DNA of 64,000 bases. Origin: Cydia pomonella. Lineage: Eukaryota > Arthropoda > Insecta > Lepidoptera > Tortricidae. Below, piece by piece: positions 22,970 through 33,885 of this stretch. The stretch is taken from assembly GCF_033807575.1 (NCBI RefSeq), contig NC_084704.1, positions 30,605,968-30,669,967 of the forward strand, read 5' to 3'. Each line of letters begins with the position of its first letter. The first letter of the stretch is position 1. Position numbers and translations under genes: made by a program. The notes under the pieces are model-generated. The model was given only the letters and a program-made list of their open reading frames with translations, ran no database searches and was not told the origin of the DNA.

Positions 22970-23820
22970 AGCAGACTTCTATAGTTATTCTATAGAATAC
23001 TACAGATAGACTTCTATAGTCGTTGTGGCATAAAAACGAAAAGATTCCGATGAATCAAGAACATCTACCTGATCTTTCTCTTTTTGGAGTCGGTTAAAAA
23101 TTAGTTTTGATTGTTACATTATTTCATATATTCCCCGACATTATGTAGAAAGACGCTTTTGGCTTTCTTGTAGTTGGGTTTTATATTGATATATATCACG
23201 CGCCAATACACATGATTGACTTATACAGACAGTAAAGAAATCACATCTTACAAGTCTCTAAAACGCGTGCAGTCAATTTTCTGTTCAGTTTAACAAATTG
23301 CTCCGATTCGCCCCCTGAAAACGTTTAACCTTTTTATATCGCATACATCTCTATTCAAATATGACGTACGCATTTAAACATCTGTGCAAATACCACGTCG
23401 CCAAATTCAATTCCAAATCCAGCATCAAAAGTTCAGATGTATTTCAGTTTCCACCAAAAACAACATCATTAAAGGTCCATTTGAATTCACAATGAGGCAC
23501 AACCATGACGCGCATAGCAAATAAGCAAATACAGCAAGTTTACTCGGCTAAACTAGGTTTCTTGAAGTTTGGACTGTAGGCCGGCGGAATAGGAGGCAAG
23601 CTGGGGCTGGCACTCGGTACGCAGGGATTTCTGAATGGATTGAGGCTATCCGAAATCGGAAATGAAACGCTTATTAGGTACTGAATGGCTTAATATTAGT
23701 CACCGAGGGACAGGGCTTAGTGGGCGCTTTGCTTCCGTTACTAGTTTGTTCTCTTATTTGCAATATTTTGACTTAACGTTATAAATTTAAAATCACTGTG
23801 ACTGTATACGGACATAGTTT
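22970..23820. other. Intergenic, nothing recognised
   Basis: No exon supported. 23570-23660 is somewhat GC-rich but has no open frame with splice sites that I could defend. Confidence 0.35.
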
Positions 23821-24862
23821 ACTTATTGAGTAAAAGAAGGCTAACAAAGAGAATGTATAAGCGAGAAGTAGAAGAGGGAGCTGGAAGGGGTAGACCTCGG
23901 CGGATTTTCTCTGATCAAATTAAGGAAATATTGAAGAAATGCCAAGTCGAGAGCACCCTAAACCGGCGAGCTTTTAAAAAAATCTTTAAGCGAAGGTTGT
24001 GTTCCAACAATCTGGAAGAAAGCTTGGATAACCCCAATACCTAAAGGAACAGTTTCCAAAGAAGTAGAAAAATACCGACCTATCTCTAAACTCTTGTCAT
24101 TTTAGTAAAATTCTTGAGAAAATTATTAAGGAACAGCTTTTTGAAGTCGTCAAACATCACATAACCACATGTCAACATGATTTCTTCAAAGGGCGGTCTG
24201 TAGATACTAATTTATTGACATTTACAGCAGTAGTGCTGGGCGCCATGGAGAATGGACACACCGTAGATGCTGTGAATACCGATTTTGCCAAAGCTTTTGA
24301 TAATATCTGTCACAACACAGTATACATGGCGATCTATTTCGTTGGATACAAACCCTACGTGGAAAATAGAACTCAGGCTGTCGTTTTGTCTGGATACACA
24401 TCACAATTCAAATCTATAACTTCTGGAGTACCACAGGGCTCTCATTTGGGCCCATGAGACTATATAAAATTTTCGAACGTATTACTTTATGCTGATGATA
24501 CTAAAATATTTAGAGTAATAAAAATCCTTCCGACCGTAACCTATTGCAACAGTATTTACTAAATCTTGAAAGATACTTCTTCGATAATTATCTTTTCCTA
24601 AATAATGATAAATGTAGTGTTATAACATTCTCAAGAAAAAATAAAAATATTGAATATTGTTATACCATACACTTTGCTATGAAATTTTAAATCGAGTCAC
24701 TGAAATTAGGGATCTTGGTGTAATAATTCCTCATATAGAAAACATATTAAAAATGCTTGTACCGTTTGGAAGCCTTTCCATTCTATACATATCGATAGAA
24801 TTGAAAAGCTCCAAAACAAGATTATAAAGTCGCTTGATTTGAAAATGGGAAATAAACTACCG
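23821..24862 (+). pseudogene. Chimeric dead retroelement: RTE C-terminus joined to Jockey-like RT
   Basis: 23826-23975 encodes GRGRPRRIFSDQIKEILKK and STLNRRAF, a block familiar from the C-termini of RTE-type elements in Lepidoptera. Near 23975 it passes into a second homology in another frame: CVPTIWKKAWITPIPKG, EKYRPISKLLSF, stop/frameshift, KILEKIIKEQLFEVVKHHI, DFAKAFDNICHNT, SGVPQGSHLGP, then VLLYADDTKIF near 24480, which are RT motifs in the usual order. Blocks are missing between DFAKAFD and NRTQAVV and between PQGSHLGP and YADD, so there are internal deletions as well as frameshifts. It ends at a C-rich tract. Confidence 0.75.
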
Positions 24863-24868
24863 CCCCCG

Positions 24869-24885
24869 CCCCCCCCCCCCCCCCC
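24869..24885. repeat. Poly(C) tract
   Basis: Seventeen consecutive C, preceded by a CCGCCCCCG stretch. A second poly(C) tract lies at 25626-25646. Confidence 0.9.
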
Positions 24886-25625
24886 TTTTTCTCCGAAGTT
24901 TACTGAAGAAAAAGTATAAAATTTTTATATACATAATATTAAAATTACTATAAACTTTAAAGGAAAAATGGACTCCATCTTGATAACTTTTTTTTATTAA
25001 CAAAAAACATTTCCAAATTCAATTTACAAATTCAAGTTAACCAACTTTACGTGTGTTTATTACACTTAAAATTCCTATGAGATTATATTAAAGGCACCTT
25101 TTTTCAAATAAAAGAACAATTTTTGAAATCGTTTCACATGATAGAAAAATATCCTCGAAAAACCAACATACGTGCATTACATCGGGAAAATTAGTTAGAC
25201 AATTTGCCGATAGATAGCGCTGTACACAATATTTGAGTCAAATAGTAACTATCGTCTTCGTTTCTCTAATAGTTTTGACACAATTTCTATCTATGTAGAA
25301 GGTGACTTGACCTTGACGTTACTTGTGCTGTTTTCATGTAAATTCCATAGTGGCTACTTGTTTTGATAGTTCGAAATAAAAAACTGATTTGACTATCATG
25401 AAAATACCCTATTCTGATTTTGCTTATAAAGTCCCCTACTCGTTTTATTTATTTAATCTTTATTGCACATAAGAAAACACACTACAAAAGGCGAACTTAA
25501 TGCCATAAGGCATTAAGGCATATTGAAATTTTATTCAACACTTACCTACTTACTTCGTTGGCTGAGCGAGCCAATATGAGACGTTGCGCCCGACTTGAGA
25601 TACCTAGTGCCATTTTTCCTTTCCT
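24886..25625. other. Intergenic with retroelement 3'-end fragment
   Basis: 25440-25570 (TTTATTTAATCTTTATTGCACA in interrupted form, then GGCGAACTTAATGCCATAAG) resembles the 3' end of a reverse-strand lepidopteran retroelement. The remainder is AT-rich and unassigned. Confidence 0.4.
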
Positions 25626-25646
25626 CCCCCCCCCCCCCCCCCCCCC
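25626..25646. repeat. Poly(C) tract
   Basis: Twenty-one consecutive C on the plus strand. Confidence 0.9.
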
Positions 25647-26923
25647 AGACCTCGTAACCTAGTAGAAAATAAATGGTTTATAAAACATTTCCACTATTTT
25701 AACTACTAGTCACGTCCTCGAGCGAATCAGTTCACATTCAATTTAGCCACCCAGACAACTTTCATTATAAAAATGCTTAACCAATTTTCTATAATTCGTC
25801 TAAATACGTAATATCTAAAGACTCAATAAGATTTAAACGTTTATTTCAGCTTTTGTAGCCAAAACGACAAACTCATTTACACTTCGTCGCTGTCTGTCCA
25901 TCCTTATGTCACAGTGATTTTATTCAAAAACGAAATGATTAATTTAGTGCCCAGTCGAAATCTAATAAATATTTTAGGGAACACTATGAAATGTTACCTA
26001 TATAAGTTAGTCCTTAAGGATCGAAGTGAGCAACAAAGTTATAGCAAAGGCTTCTTTAGATGTCTCAATCAGATTGGAGAACCGTATGAAAGACCGTATT
26101 TTATTCTTAAAATTACATTGAGGTAGTGACGGGACACGCTCGGAAAGCTCGATAAAAATCACGTTTAAAACCTACTCGAGCCCACGTCTTACAGTTTTTT
26201 TTTCCAATGAAGCTGTATTTCCACTGATCACTTCCTAAATGTCCAATATCAATCAGAGATATAAGGAAAAAGCAACCCTGACGACTACCAATTACAGTTA
26301 TTTTTACATGAACACGCAACCGAGAGATATTTACTTTCGGAATTGTGTTTCCCATTTCAGTCGGACCATTTATCAAGCTGCCCGGTTTTTATCGACAGCC
26401 CGGAACACCTGGTTATATTTAAATATCAACAAAACATGCATTTCATGTTTACGATTGCTTTCATTCATTACATTACATTGCTTTTCGCTGGGAAAGTATT
26501 TTTAAATATTTGTTCTCGTGCTTTAACCATAGCTACCTACCGTAAAACCAGCCAACCAGATAGTCCCCTAGGTACCACAACAAATGGTCCGCAAGTGCAA
26601 TACATAATTATTAATTAACTGCCAGATAAAACTTCCTGCAAACTTAGCACTTCATCTACCAGTTAAGCTTATATGAAGATTGTGAAACGCTAACGATGAC
26701 TTTATTCGTCAGATAACTGGCAAGTGGCTTATTCAGGACTTCACTTGGACATTGTGAAACAGGCCCTTAGCAGCTATAAATAGCAGTATCCTTTTTTGAT
26801 TTGTCAGAGTTTACTTTTAATTTTTTATAAATTTCCGGCTATAGAAATACGACATTCAAATAATAAGGGGTCTTATTACACTTATTCTGCCTTCGGAAAG
26901 CAAACGATCGGCCGCGACGTCAG
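25647..26923. other. Intergenic, nothing recognised
   Basis: Several 70-90-codon frames overlap on both strands between 25900 and 26620. None shows a motif, and they are mutually exclusive. Confidence 0.35.
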
Positions 26924-26931
26924 TGCCGACC

Positions 26932-27825
26932 TAGAGATGGGTAGTGAGTAAATACTGAGTAAATACTCGGTATTTACTCAATTTAGCAGTATTTACTCGG
27001 TAATACCCAAAGTGGTGGGTATAAACTATTTAGAGTGCTGAACGGGGCATATAAATTTGAAATATAGGTGTATTTTGTAAGCCGCTACTGGATTAAATAC
27101 TCAAAATTGTAAGAAATATTTTCTTATGGAGGGCACACCATACATGTAATTAATTGTCACAAAAAAATTACAGAAACCACAAACGTGTTACAAATCATTA
27201 AATTGGTCTTTAAAAATAACTTGAGTGTTTCTTAAAACTTTTTAGGATCGATTCAATACTTTTGGAAAAACCGGTCTCTAGAGGCCGAAATAATGTTTAT
27301 CACTACGTAACTTTCAAACCAAAGTTTTAAAAATATATGAAAACATATCGTGAGATTAGTTAGCCGTAGAATAGAGTAGGTACTAAAAAAAATACTTTGA
27401 ACATGATCGGTTGAGCCATTTTTGAGATTTTGTTAAAAAAAAAAACCTTAATAAAAGGCGTAAGTGCAACGTAAACACTCACTTTTGCGCGACATGCAGT
27501 TATCTAGATCATCGTTAGAACTTAAGTCCCATATTTTACAAGTAAATACCTTCTTATTAAAAACAAAATTATTATGTATTATCACAATTTGCCTCTTATT
27601 GATGATTACAAAAATTAAGCGTCCTATATGCTTTTTATTATGTAAATATTGTTAATATACGTTAACACTCTTCAATAAAAAACAATTTAGTTCTTAAATG
27701 TCATTTTTTTAAATGTTTTATTAGCAATTGTTTTTACTCACCTTAATGAGTAAATACGAATATTTATCCGGTGCTTTGAGTAAATACTAGGGTAGGGGTG
27801 AGTAAATAGTGTAAATACATCTCTA
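26932..27825. mobile_element. hAT-type non-autonomous insertion, 894 bp, exact 8-bp TSD
   Basis: Ends are TAGAGATG at the left and CATCTCTA at the right, with subterminal GAGTAAATA repeats on both sides. The flanking 8 bp TGCCGACC (26924-26931 and 27826-27833) are identical. The interior has no transposase. The insertion point lies at the left edge of a family A MITE (27832-27973). Confidence 0.85.
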
Positions 27826-27831
27826 TGCCGA

Positions 27832-27973
27832 CCGCGTAGTCAACATGCTAATCGTTAACGCTCCGTAGCGTGGCGTAGTAAACTCTCTCTATCACTCTTC
27901 CATATTAGTGCGATAGTGACAGTTGCGTATCGTTCGCTACGGAGCGTTAACGATTACCACGTTGGCTACGCGG
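27832..27973. mobile_element. Palindromic MITE, family A
   Basis: Left CCGCGTAGTCAACATGCTAA, right ACCACGTTGGCTACGCGG; the interior TCGTTAACGCTCCGTAGCGT is retained on both arms. It abuts the hAT insertion on its left. Confidence 0.85.
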
Positions 27974-28761
27974 GCGGTCTCGATATCAGGCCAAAGGATC
28001 GTTTTCCGTTAAACACATCGTTTACAATATTTATTGATGAAAAAAAATAGTTCAACTGCAAAAATATCAAACTTAAAAAAAAAATGGCAAAGTTAAGACA
28101 ATTTTTTACAAGGCAAATATTTTTAACGATGTTCTTATATTTCCGGAAACAGAAAACGTTCTTGCTCGGGCGCAACTTCGCTGCCGACGTCGGCCACGAT
28201 GTTAAGGGCCGACAGCAGGATAAGTGTAATATGCTATAGCTATAGTCACACCAGATATTCGAGGTATTTTTTTAAACATAATGGAAGCTTTTAAAATATA
28301 TTGGGTGGTTGTACGGTACCTAATAAAAGCACAAAGAGAAAAATAATTCAATAATTGATGACCCAAGCAAGTATGCCTTTAACAACTTCCAAATATGGAA
28401 ACAGAAAGACTTTACACGAGTTATGTTCATGTTTTATTGAATGAATGAATGAAAGTTTATTCACAAGAACATATAGTACATTAGATATCAGTAAGTGTAC
28501 ATTATATACCCTTGATATGCTCGGCCTTAGGGCATGTGAAAATTACTTGTATTGACATAGTTTATGCATGTTAAAGTAAAATACGTTACATAAATGTCGT
28601 GTTTCCTAAAAATATTATCAAATACAAACATTAAATATTAAATTACTAAATACAGACGTCAAGTTTTAAGTCTCAATCTGCAGTCAGTTAGTCATTAAAA
28701 TTCCGCACATAAGTTCATCAAACTGTTAGCTAATAACTAGTTAAATCTAATTTACTTATTT
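27974..28761. other. Intergenic, nothing recognised
   Basis: Contains a short (TGAA)n run near 28437-28455. AGTTTATTCACAAGAACATA, just after it, looks like the 3' end of a reverse-strand retroelement, but no coding part remains. Confidence 0.35.
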
Positions 28762-28965
28762 ATGTCAAAATGAAGTAATAATTTAAATTCATAATGTCAA
28801 AATCAACCAGTAATTAGAATCTATAATGTCAAAACTGAATTGAAGTAATAATGAGAATTTATATTGTCAAAAGTGTACATGTCAAAATGAAATAATAATT
28901 AGAATTTATAATGTCAAAAGTTTACATGTCAAAATGAAGTAATAGTTAGAAATTATAATTAAAAT
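28762..28965. repeat. Imperfect tandem minisatellite
   Basis: About five diverged units of 32-47 bp, each starting with GTCAAAA and containing AAGTAATAATTAGAATTTAT-like sequence. The last two also share TTTACATGTCAAAATGAA. Confidence 0.7.
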
Positions 28966-30797
28966 ATTCATCAATGGTATAAAAACTTGCATTACACAAT
29001 ATATTTTTCAATTTAAATTTGAACTCATAGCTTACATATTGCTTACATAGTGCTCCCTTTAAGAGTACAATGCTCTTTGAGTTTATTTGTAAGTAAACAA
29101 TATCCAGTTTACCTTTTCAAGTTCTAAGAATGTCGACCCGTCTTACTGTCACTGAATTTTAACGAAACCAACGTCATGCTTTTCTAAATTCGTCCCCGCT
29201 TCCCGCTTTTTGTTATTAATGTTCTGGTTGGCGAATTACCGTCGTGCCTGCTCATTTATCACTATTACCTGAGATATCATTCCTGGAGGTTACAAAGCTA
29301 TCGCCTCTGCTAAGACGTATTCTTGACGTATTCAGTTTCAGATTTATAAAATACGATTTGTATATCTGATAGTGAAATTTGAGCCCATCTCGCTCGCACA
29401 CATATTGGTGCTAGAGAAAAGCAATAAGATTATTATTGAGATGCATTGGGATAATTTCGCTTCTTCGAAAGCGGAGTAATTTTGAAAATGGTGAATATTT
29501 ACCAACCAAAATTGGTAGGCGTTGTAAAGCCTGACCAGGAATATATGATCATGCACCATGTTGCGGAATTCCATTGGAACTAATTTCTCACACTGGCATC
29601 GATTACGCGGATTACGAGAGAAGGTCGTTCCTCCTAAGGTTTAAGGCTGCCAAAAGAGAAACAAAACAAACATAAAATAGAAAATACAATTAGACGACTT
29701 AGACCTATACGTAATATACGTAAGAAAATACATAAATTGTATACGGTAAAAAAGAACAACCCACAAAAAAATTTAGGCACTAAATATGTGGATTCTGATT
29801 TTGATTAAGGTGAATACAAGTATGTAAATCAAGATAACAAGTTGCTAATCCACATTGTTCAGACTATACTGAACTCTTCTTCCTAGCGTTGTCAGAAAAA
29901 TAACGTGCGTGCGTGTGCGTTGTTTGCGTTGATCTGGCAGTCTGGGGTCCGCTTGGCAACTAATTCCGAGAATTTACGTAGACTATACTGTTGCTATATA
30001 AATGAAAAAAAATAGCGCCCTCTTCACAATGCTCATATAATCCTGGTCAGGCTTTTTTTTATCTTTTGTTCTAATTAAAAAAATATTAACGTTAGAGCAT
30101 TCCTGAGAAGTAACCCTACGTGGGATTTCAGGGTTTATCCAATGGCTAAGGACACACTGTATATCAACCAGAAGAGTATGATAATACTAATCCTTCCTCC
30201 GTCAAGTGCGTTGTTTGTAAAGGACAGCCGTTAATTAAGCGCGAGACCCATATTTGCCTATGCGTAATCATAAATTACTTTGCCGGGAGCGATACCACAG
30301 GCGATACTCTTGGCTGGCGTTGCGAATGAAGCCCTGTTCATACCTGACGATTCTCAGACAAAGCTGAAATCGCGGCCAGCGCAATACGTCTTCCAATAGA
30401 CATTTATCTTTATTTATTATACAGCCAGCAGCATAAGTTGCTAAGCCGGCAAACTATGCAAAATTAACTGCGCACAACTGTTAAAAGAAAGAGCGTGTGT
30501 GCAGTGCAATACAGTATAGTACAGTACCAGTCGCCATTAGGTATGTCGAAGGAGACATTTTGCTTACAAATATCCGAACGAACACGCCTTCCCAAAGCGT
30601 TAGAGGATTAACTAGTTCACCTCAATTACCTAGTTCAATATATGGGACAACTGCATTAATTATCAGCTTGCAATGTAGTACGGTTTAATGTTCCTCGTCT
30701 ATTGTCTTCGTTCTGTCCTATTATTAGGATTCGTATACAAAACAAGGTCGTTAACGTTGCTTACAGAGTTACCAGGCTTAACTGACGGGATATGTAT
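28966..30797. other. Intergenic
   Basis: 29941-29982 is a fragment of repeat family R3 (CTGGGGTCCGCTTGGCAACT), also seen at 49930 and 56607. The rest contains no supported gene. Confidence 0.4.
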
Positions 30798-30928
30798 AGT
30801 CAAACCAAGATAACTCTGCACCGATGTTTATAACACGGACGTGTTATTTAAACGTCATAATTTCATAGAAGTTTTACACTTGCACATCTGTGCTTTAAAA
30901 CTCGCTGCAGACTTATCTCGGTCTGACT
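30798..30928. mobile_element. Palindromic MITE, family D
   Basis: Left AGTCAAACCAAGATAACTCT; the right end is the near-complement of AGTCAGACCGAGATAAGTCT. The interior TAAACGTCATAATTTCATAG matches the copy at 2631-2772 in inverted orientation. Confidence 0.7.
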
Positions 30929-31096
30929 CTAGCTGCCGGCACCGATGCCTTTGGACCAAAAAGTAATTAAATATACTAGTAAGCATACGCAGAACCATAA
31001 ACACCGTGAAAATACCTTCATCAAGGACAACAAGAAAACGGTCAAACACAGAAACAGATCATAGCAGAGCACGAGCACTCGTAAGGCTGTGTCGTG

Positions 31097-31244
31097 CGTG
31101 AGCGAATAACTCGCGAACGCGAAGCGGCGCGCCGCGCCGCTGGTGAATTCAATCCTTTGATAACTATGGAAGTGTCCTACGTGGGCGATCTCCGAATGCC
31201 GTTGGGCCGCCGCGCCGCGTCGCATTCGCGAGTCATCGCTCACG
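31097..31244. repeat. GC-rich palindromic element
   Basis: The left arm CGTGAGCGAATAACTCGCGA and the right arm TCGCGAGTCATCGCTCACG continue inward into GCGGCGCGCCGCGCC-type sequence, giving about 45 bp per arm. It is the densest CpG island in an otherwise AT-rich region. No gene is associated. Confidence 0.65.
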
Positions 31245-31582
31245 TAAGCCGCTGCGTAACAGAGATCCTTGAGGGGGACCTTTGAGAAATGAATTTAATA
31301 ATAATACATTGTAATCTTCAATCCTCCATTGTCGCGCGCATCTTCAATATTCATAAATCCTGGTTTGTCTGCACTTTTTTTATAGTAGGAACTTAATAAA
31401 GGACACTTGGTCGTATTAATATTAACAAACTCACTTTACTCTTAATATGAACCTTTGCTTTCCAGTTGTTTAAAACCTTTTAATATTTAATAGCTTTTAC
31501 TTTTTCAAACTTTGTTCAACATTTGGCTTGACAACTGTTAATGTCCCTTATTAGGTATGTATCTAGACAAATAGAAGAAATT

Positions 31583-31627
31583 TGATACTTTTAGCACAGG
31601 TTAGGAATACCTGTGCTACAAGTATCA
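31583..31627. repeat. Hairpin, 19-bp arms
   Basis: TGATACTTTTAGCACAGGT and ACCTGTGCTACAAGTATCA pair with one mismatch around a 7-nt loop. Confidence 0.8.
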
Positions 31628-31659
31628 GTCTCATGACTTAATGAATTGTTAATCTCTTG

Positions 31660-31713
31660 GACGTGTAGCCATAACCATCTCAAAAATCTTTGAAATGGTT
31701 ATGGCTACACGTC
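31660..31713. repeat. Hairpin at the 5' junction of the RT element
   Basis: GACGTGTAGCCATAACCAT and ATGGTTATGGCTACACGTC are perfect 19-bp inverted repeats with a 16-nt loop. The right arm is the beginning of the retrotransposon reading frame, so the left arm is an inverted copy of that coding sequence placed at the truncation point. Confidence 0.85.
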
Positions 31714-33002
31714 TGTCAGCTTTCTGTAATAAATACGAGATATTCGATGACAGTCAATTCGGCTTTAGGAAGAAAAGGTGTACAATATTAACTGTTAACA
31801 AATTTATGTATGATGTTATTAATATTATTGATAGTAAGAAGTATGCATTAGGGCTTTTACTTGATATGAGTAAAGCCTATGACCGAGTACAACATAATAT
31901 ACTTCTAAATAAATTGTATGGCATAGGAATCCGTGGAACAGCTCATGACTGGTTCAAGTCATATTTAACAAATAGGATACAATATGTCGAAATAGACTAT
32001 TTTAACAAAACAACAAACTCTCTTTGTAAAATAATGTCACAAAACAGATATATAACTTGCTCTATTCCACAGGGCAGTGTTTTAGGCTGCATCCTATTCT
32101 TAATTTATATAAACGACCTGGCAAAAATAATAAACACCGAATATACTAAAAGTTTCCTATATGCCGACGATATTTCTATAGTATTCTCTTGTTTAAACAG
32201 TAACGATCTAACTCATAAATTAAATAATATTTTTGATACCGTAATACAATGGCTCAGCGACCATAATCTACAACTAAATCTAAAAAAGACAAATTTAATT
32301 CAATTCCGACCCCATCAGCGGAGTCCATTAAATGTTAATTTTACTTACCTAGACAACCCAATTCGACCAATAAAGAACTGCAATCTCCTCGGTATAATTA
32401 TTGACGAAAACATTAATTGGAAAACACACATAGATAAAATTAGTTTAAAAATATCACGCTTTGCTTATGCCCTTAGAAATATTAAAAAAACCTCAGATTT
32501 AAAAACAGCTCTTAGTGCTTATCACGCATTTACACAGACATGGCTTCAATACGGGATCGTTTTGTGGGGAAACAGCACAAATAGTGTAGATTTGTTCATA
32601 CTGCAAAAAAGGTGTATTAGAATATTAAGTAACATAAAAAATCAAGAAAGCTGCAGACCTTACTTTAAAAAATTTAATATTTTAACTTTGCCATCCCTTT
32701 ACATCTTAGAAACATGCAAATTTGTACGAAAACATCCCGACCTATACATAAAAGCTAAAGACCGTCATACTAGTAACTTGAACTTAAGATATCAAAACAA
32801 GATTGCCCTTCCTGCCAGTAATTTACAAATGAGTAACAAAAGTCCCTATAACATGTCTGTAAGAATTTTCAACAGTCTTCCTAAAGAAATAGCGATAGAA
32901 TCAAAATATGATAAATTTGTAAATAGCTTGAAAACTTATTTAATAAATAATTGTTTCTATTCTTTACAAGAATATTTAGATGATAACAAATACCATAAAT
33001 AG
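31674..33002 (+). CDS. RT of a 5'-truncated Jockey/CR1-type non-LTR retrotransposon
   Basis: The frame encodes RNA-dependent DNA polymerase, which copies element RNA into the genome at a nicked site. With residues counted from the ATG at 31695 (435 aa), the RT motifs are LLLDMSKAYDRV (55-66, first catalytic Asp), CSIPQGSVLG (122-131) and FLYADDIS (154-161, catalytic Asp pair), followed by thumb and C-terminal helical segments. The frame is open upstream to 31674, reading TISKIFEMVM, which is RT sequence too, so the ATG is not a true start. The endonuclease and any first ORF are absent. There are no internal stops or frameshifts, which argues for a young copy. Clade assignment within Jockey/CR1 groups is inferred from motif wording only. 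Confidence 0.85.
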   Translation, partial: TISKIFEMVMATRLSAFCNKYEIFDDSQFGFRKKRCTILTVNKFMYDVINIIDSKKYALGLLLDMSKAYDRVQHNILLNKLYGIGIRGTAHDWFKSYLTNRIQYVEIDYFNKTTNSLCKIMSQNRYITCSIPQGSVLGCILFLIYINDLAKIINTEYTKSFLYADDISIVFSCLNSNDLTHKLNNIFDTVIQWLSDHNLQLNLKKTNLIQFRPHQRSPLNVNFTYLDNPIRPIKNCNLLGIIIDENINWKTHIDKISLKISRFAYALRNIKKTSDLKTALSAYHAFTQTWLQYGIVLWGNSTNSVDLFILQKRCIRILSNIKNQESCRPYFKKFNILTLPSLYILETCKFVRKHPDLYIKAKDRHTSNLNLRYQNKIALPASNLQMSNKSPYNMSVRIFNSLPKEIAIESKYDKFVNSLKTYLINNCFYSLQEYLDDNKYHK

Positions 33003-33195
33003 GCATAGGTATACTATAAACTACTTTTTTTGTGTATTCTGTAGTTTGTAGGTATGTTATAATTGTTTCATGTGTTAGTGTTAGATAAAATTGCAATACC
33101 CTTACAGGGTGTCATATTGTGAAACATTATATTATTCATTAAGAACATCTGTATGAACACCAATGTGAAAGCAATAAACTTTATTATTATTATAT
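31674..33195 (+). mobile_element. Truncated non-LTR retrotransposon with (ATT)n 3' tail
   Basis: RT frame, then about 180 nt of 3' UTR ending CAATAAACTTTATTATTATTAT. The 5' end is at the hairpin 31660-31713. The simple-repeat tail joins directly to the next segment. Confidence 0.8.
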
Positions 33196-33885
33196 CTCCT
33201 TGGATTTCACGGGCCTATAAATCCCGGTCTTTTGATAGGCTTGCGCGGGGATATAGATCCAACACGTAGAGGCCTCTTGGAGAGCTTTAATGTCATGTAG
33301 AACGCCTGCTGGAACCCGTTCACGGGCGCAACAATAGACACCCATGAACCGGTCGCAACAGGCATTGGGACTATTGTAGTAAAGTGAACAGTATAACGGT
33401 CTATGGATTGAAGTTTGGGAGGACAATGAGACTGGGTTATTGCAAAGACGTCCGGACACCTGCCATAACAATGTTTTCACTAGTTATCGAGGCAGGCGGT
33501 GACTCGCCGCCCACTAGATGGGCCCCTGAAAATGCCGTCGTGAAGACGACCAGGAGCAACACCGGTGTGAGCGGCTCAGGGGTGTCGAGAGGTGTACGCC
33601 GCTTTCTACCCAGTGGCTGATAACAGCCACTGTGCCAACTCGCGTCTTATGCAAGTTTTCACTTCCACCCCTGGAGCATTTAGCTCTAACGACTCCTCTC
33701 TGGACGGCCAATGAAGGCAAGCCAGAGCTGAGAGTCCTGCGGGTCCCCTTGGGGTCCACTCCGACCGACGAAGACACGCCGGAGACGGAGACCCTGACCG
33801 ACTCTCGGGAGTACTCGGGTCCGTGGGGCGTTACTCCCCAACAGCTCGCCACAAGCTGCCCTGCGGTGAAAAAATGAAATATTAT
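33196..33885. mobile_element. GC-rich retroelement-like segment between two (TAA)n tracts
   Basis: About 690 bp, clearly richer in GC than its surroundings, bounded by TTATTATTATTAT at 33180-33194 and by ATTATTATTATTATT at 33886-33900. Reverse-strand open stretches (33190-33480 and 33514-33852) have no motif that I recognise. It may be the 5' region or a non-autonomous relative of an element that inserts into TAA repeats. Its identity is not established. Confidence 0.45.

Noticed and set aside
3031..27973. CRISPR-like array from repeated palindromes
   Set aside because: Copies are kilobases apart, internally palindromic and in a eukaryotic genome; they are MITEs.
33514..33852. 112-codon Ser/Arg/Val-rich reverse frame as a host gene
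   Set aside because: Lies within the TAA-bounded GC-rich segment and has low-complexity composition without a motif.
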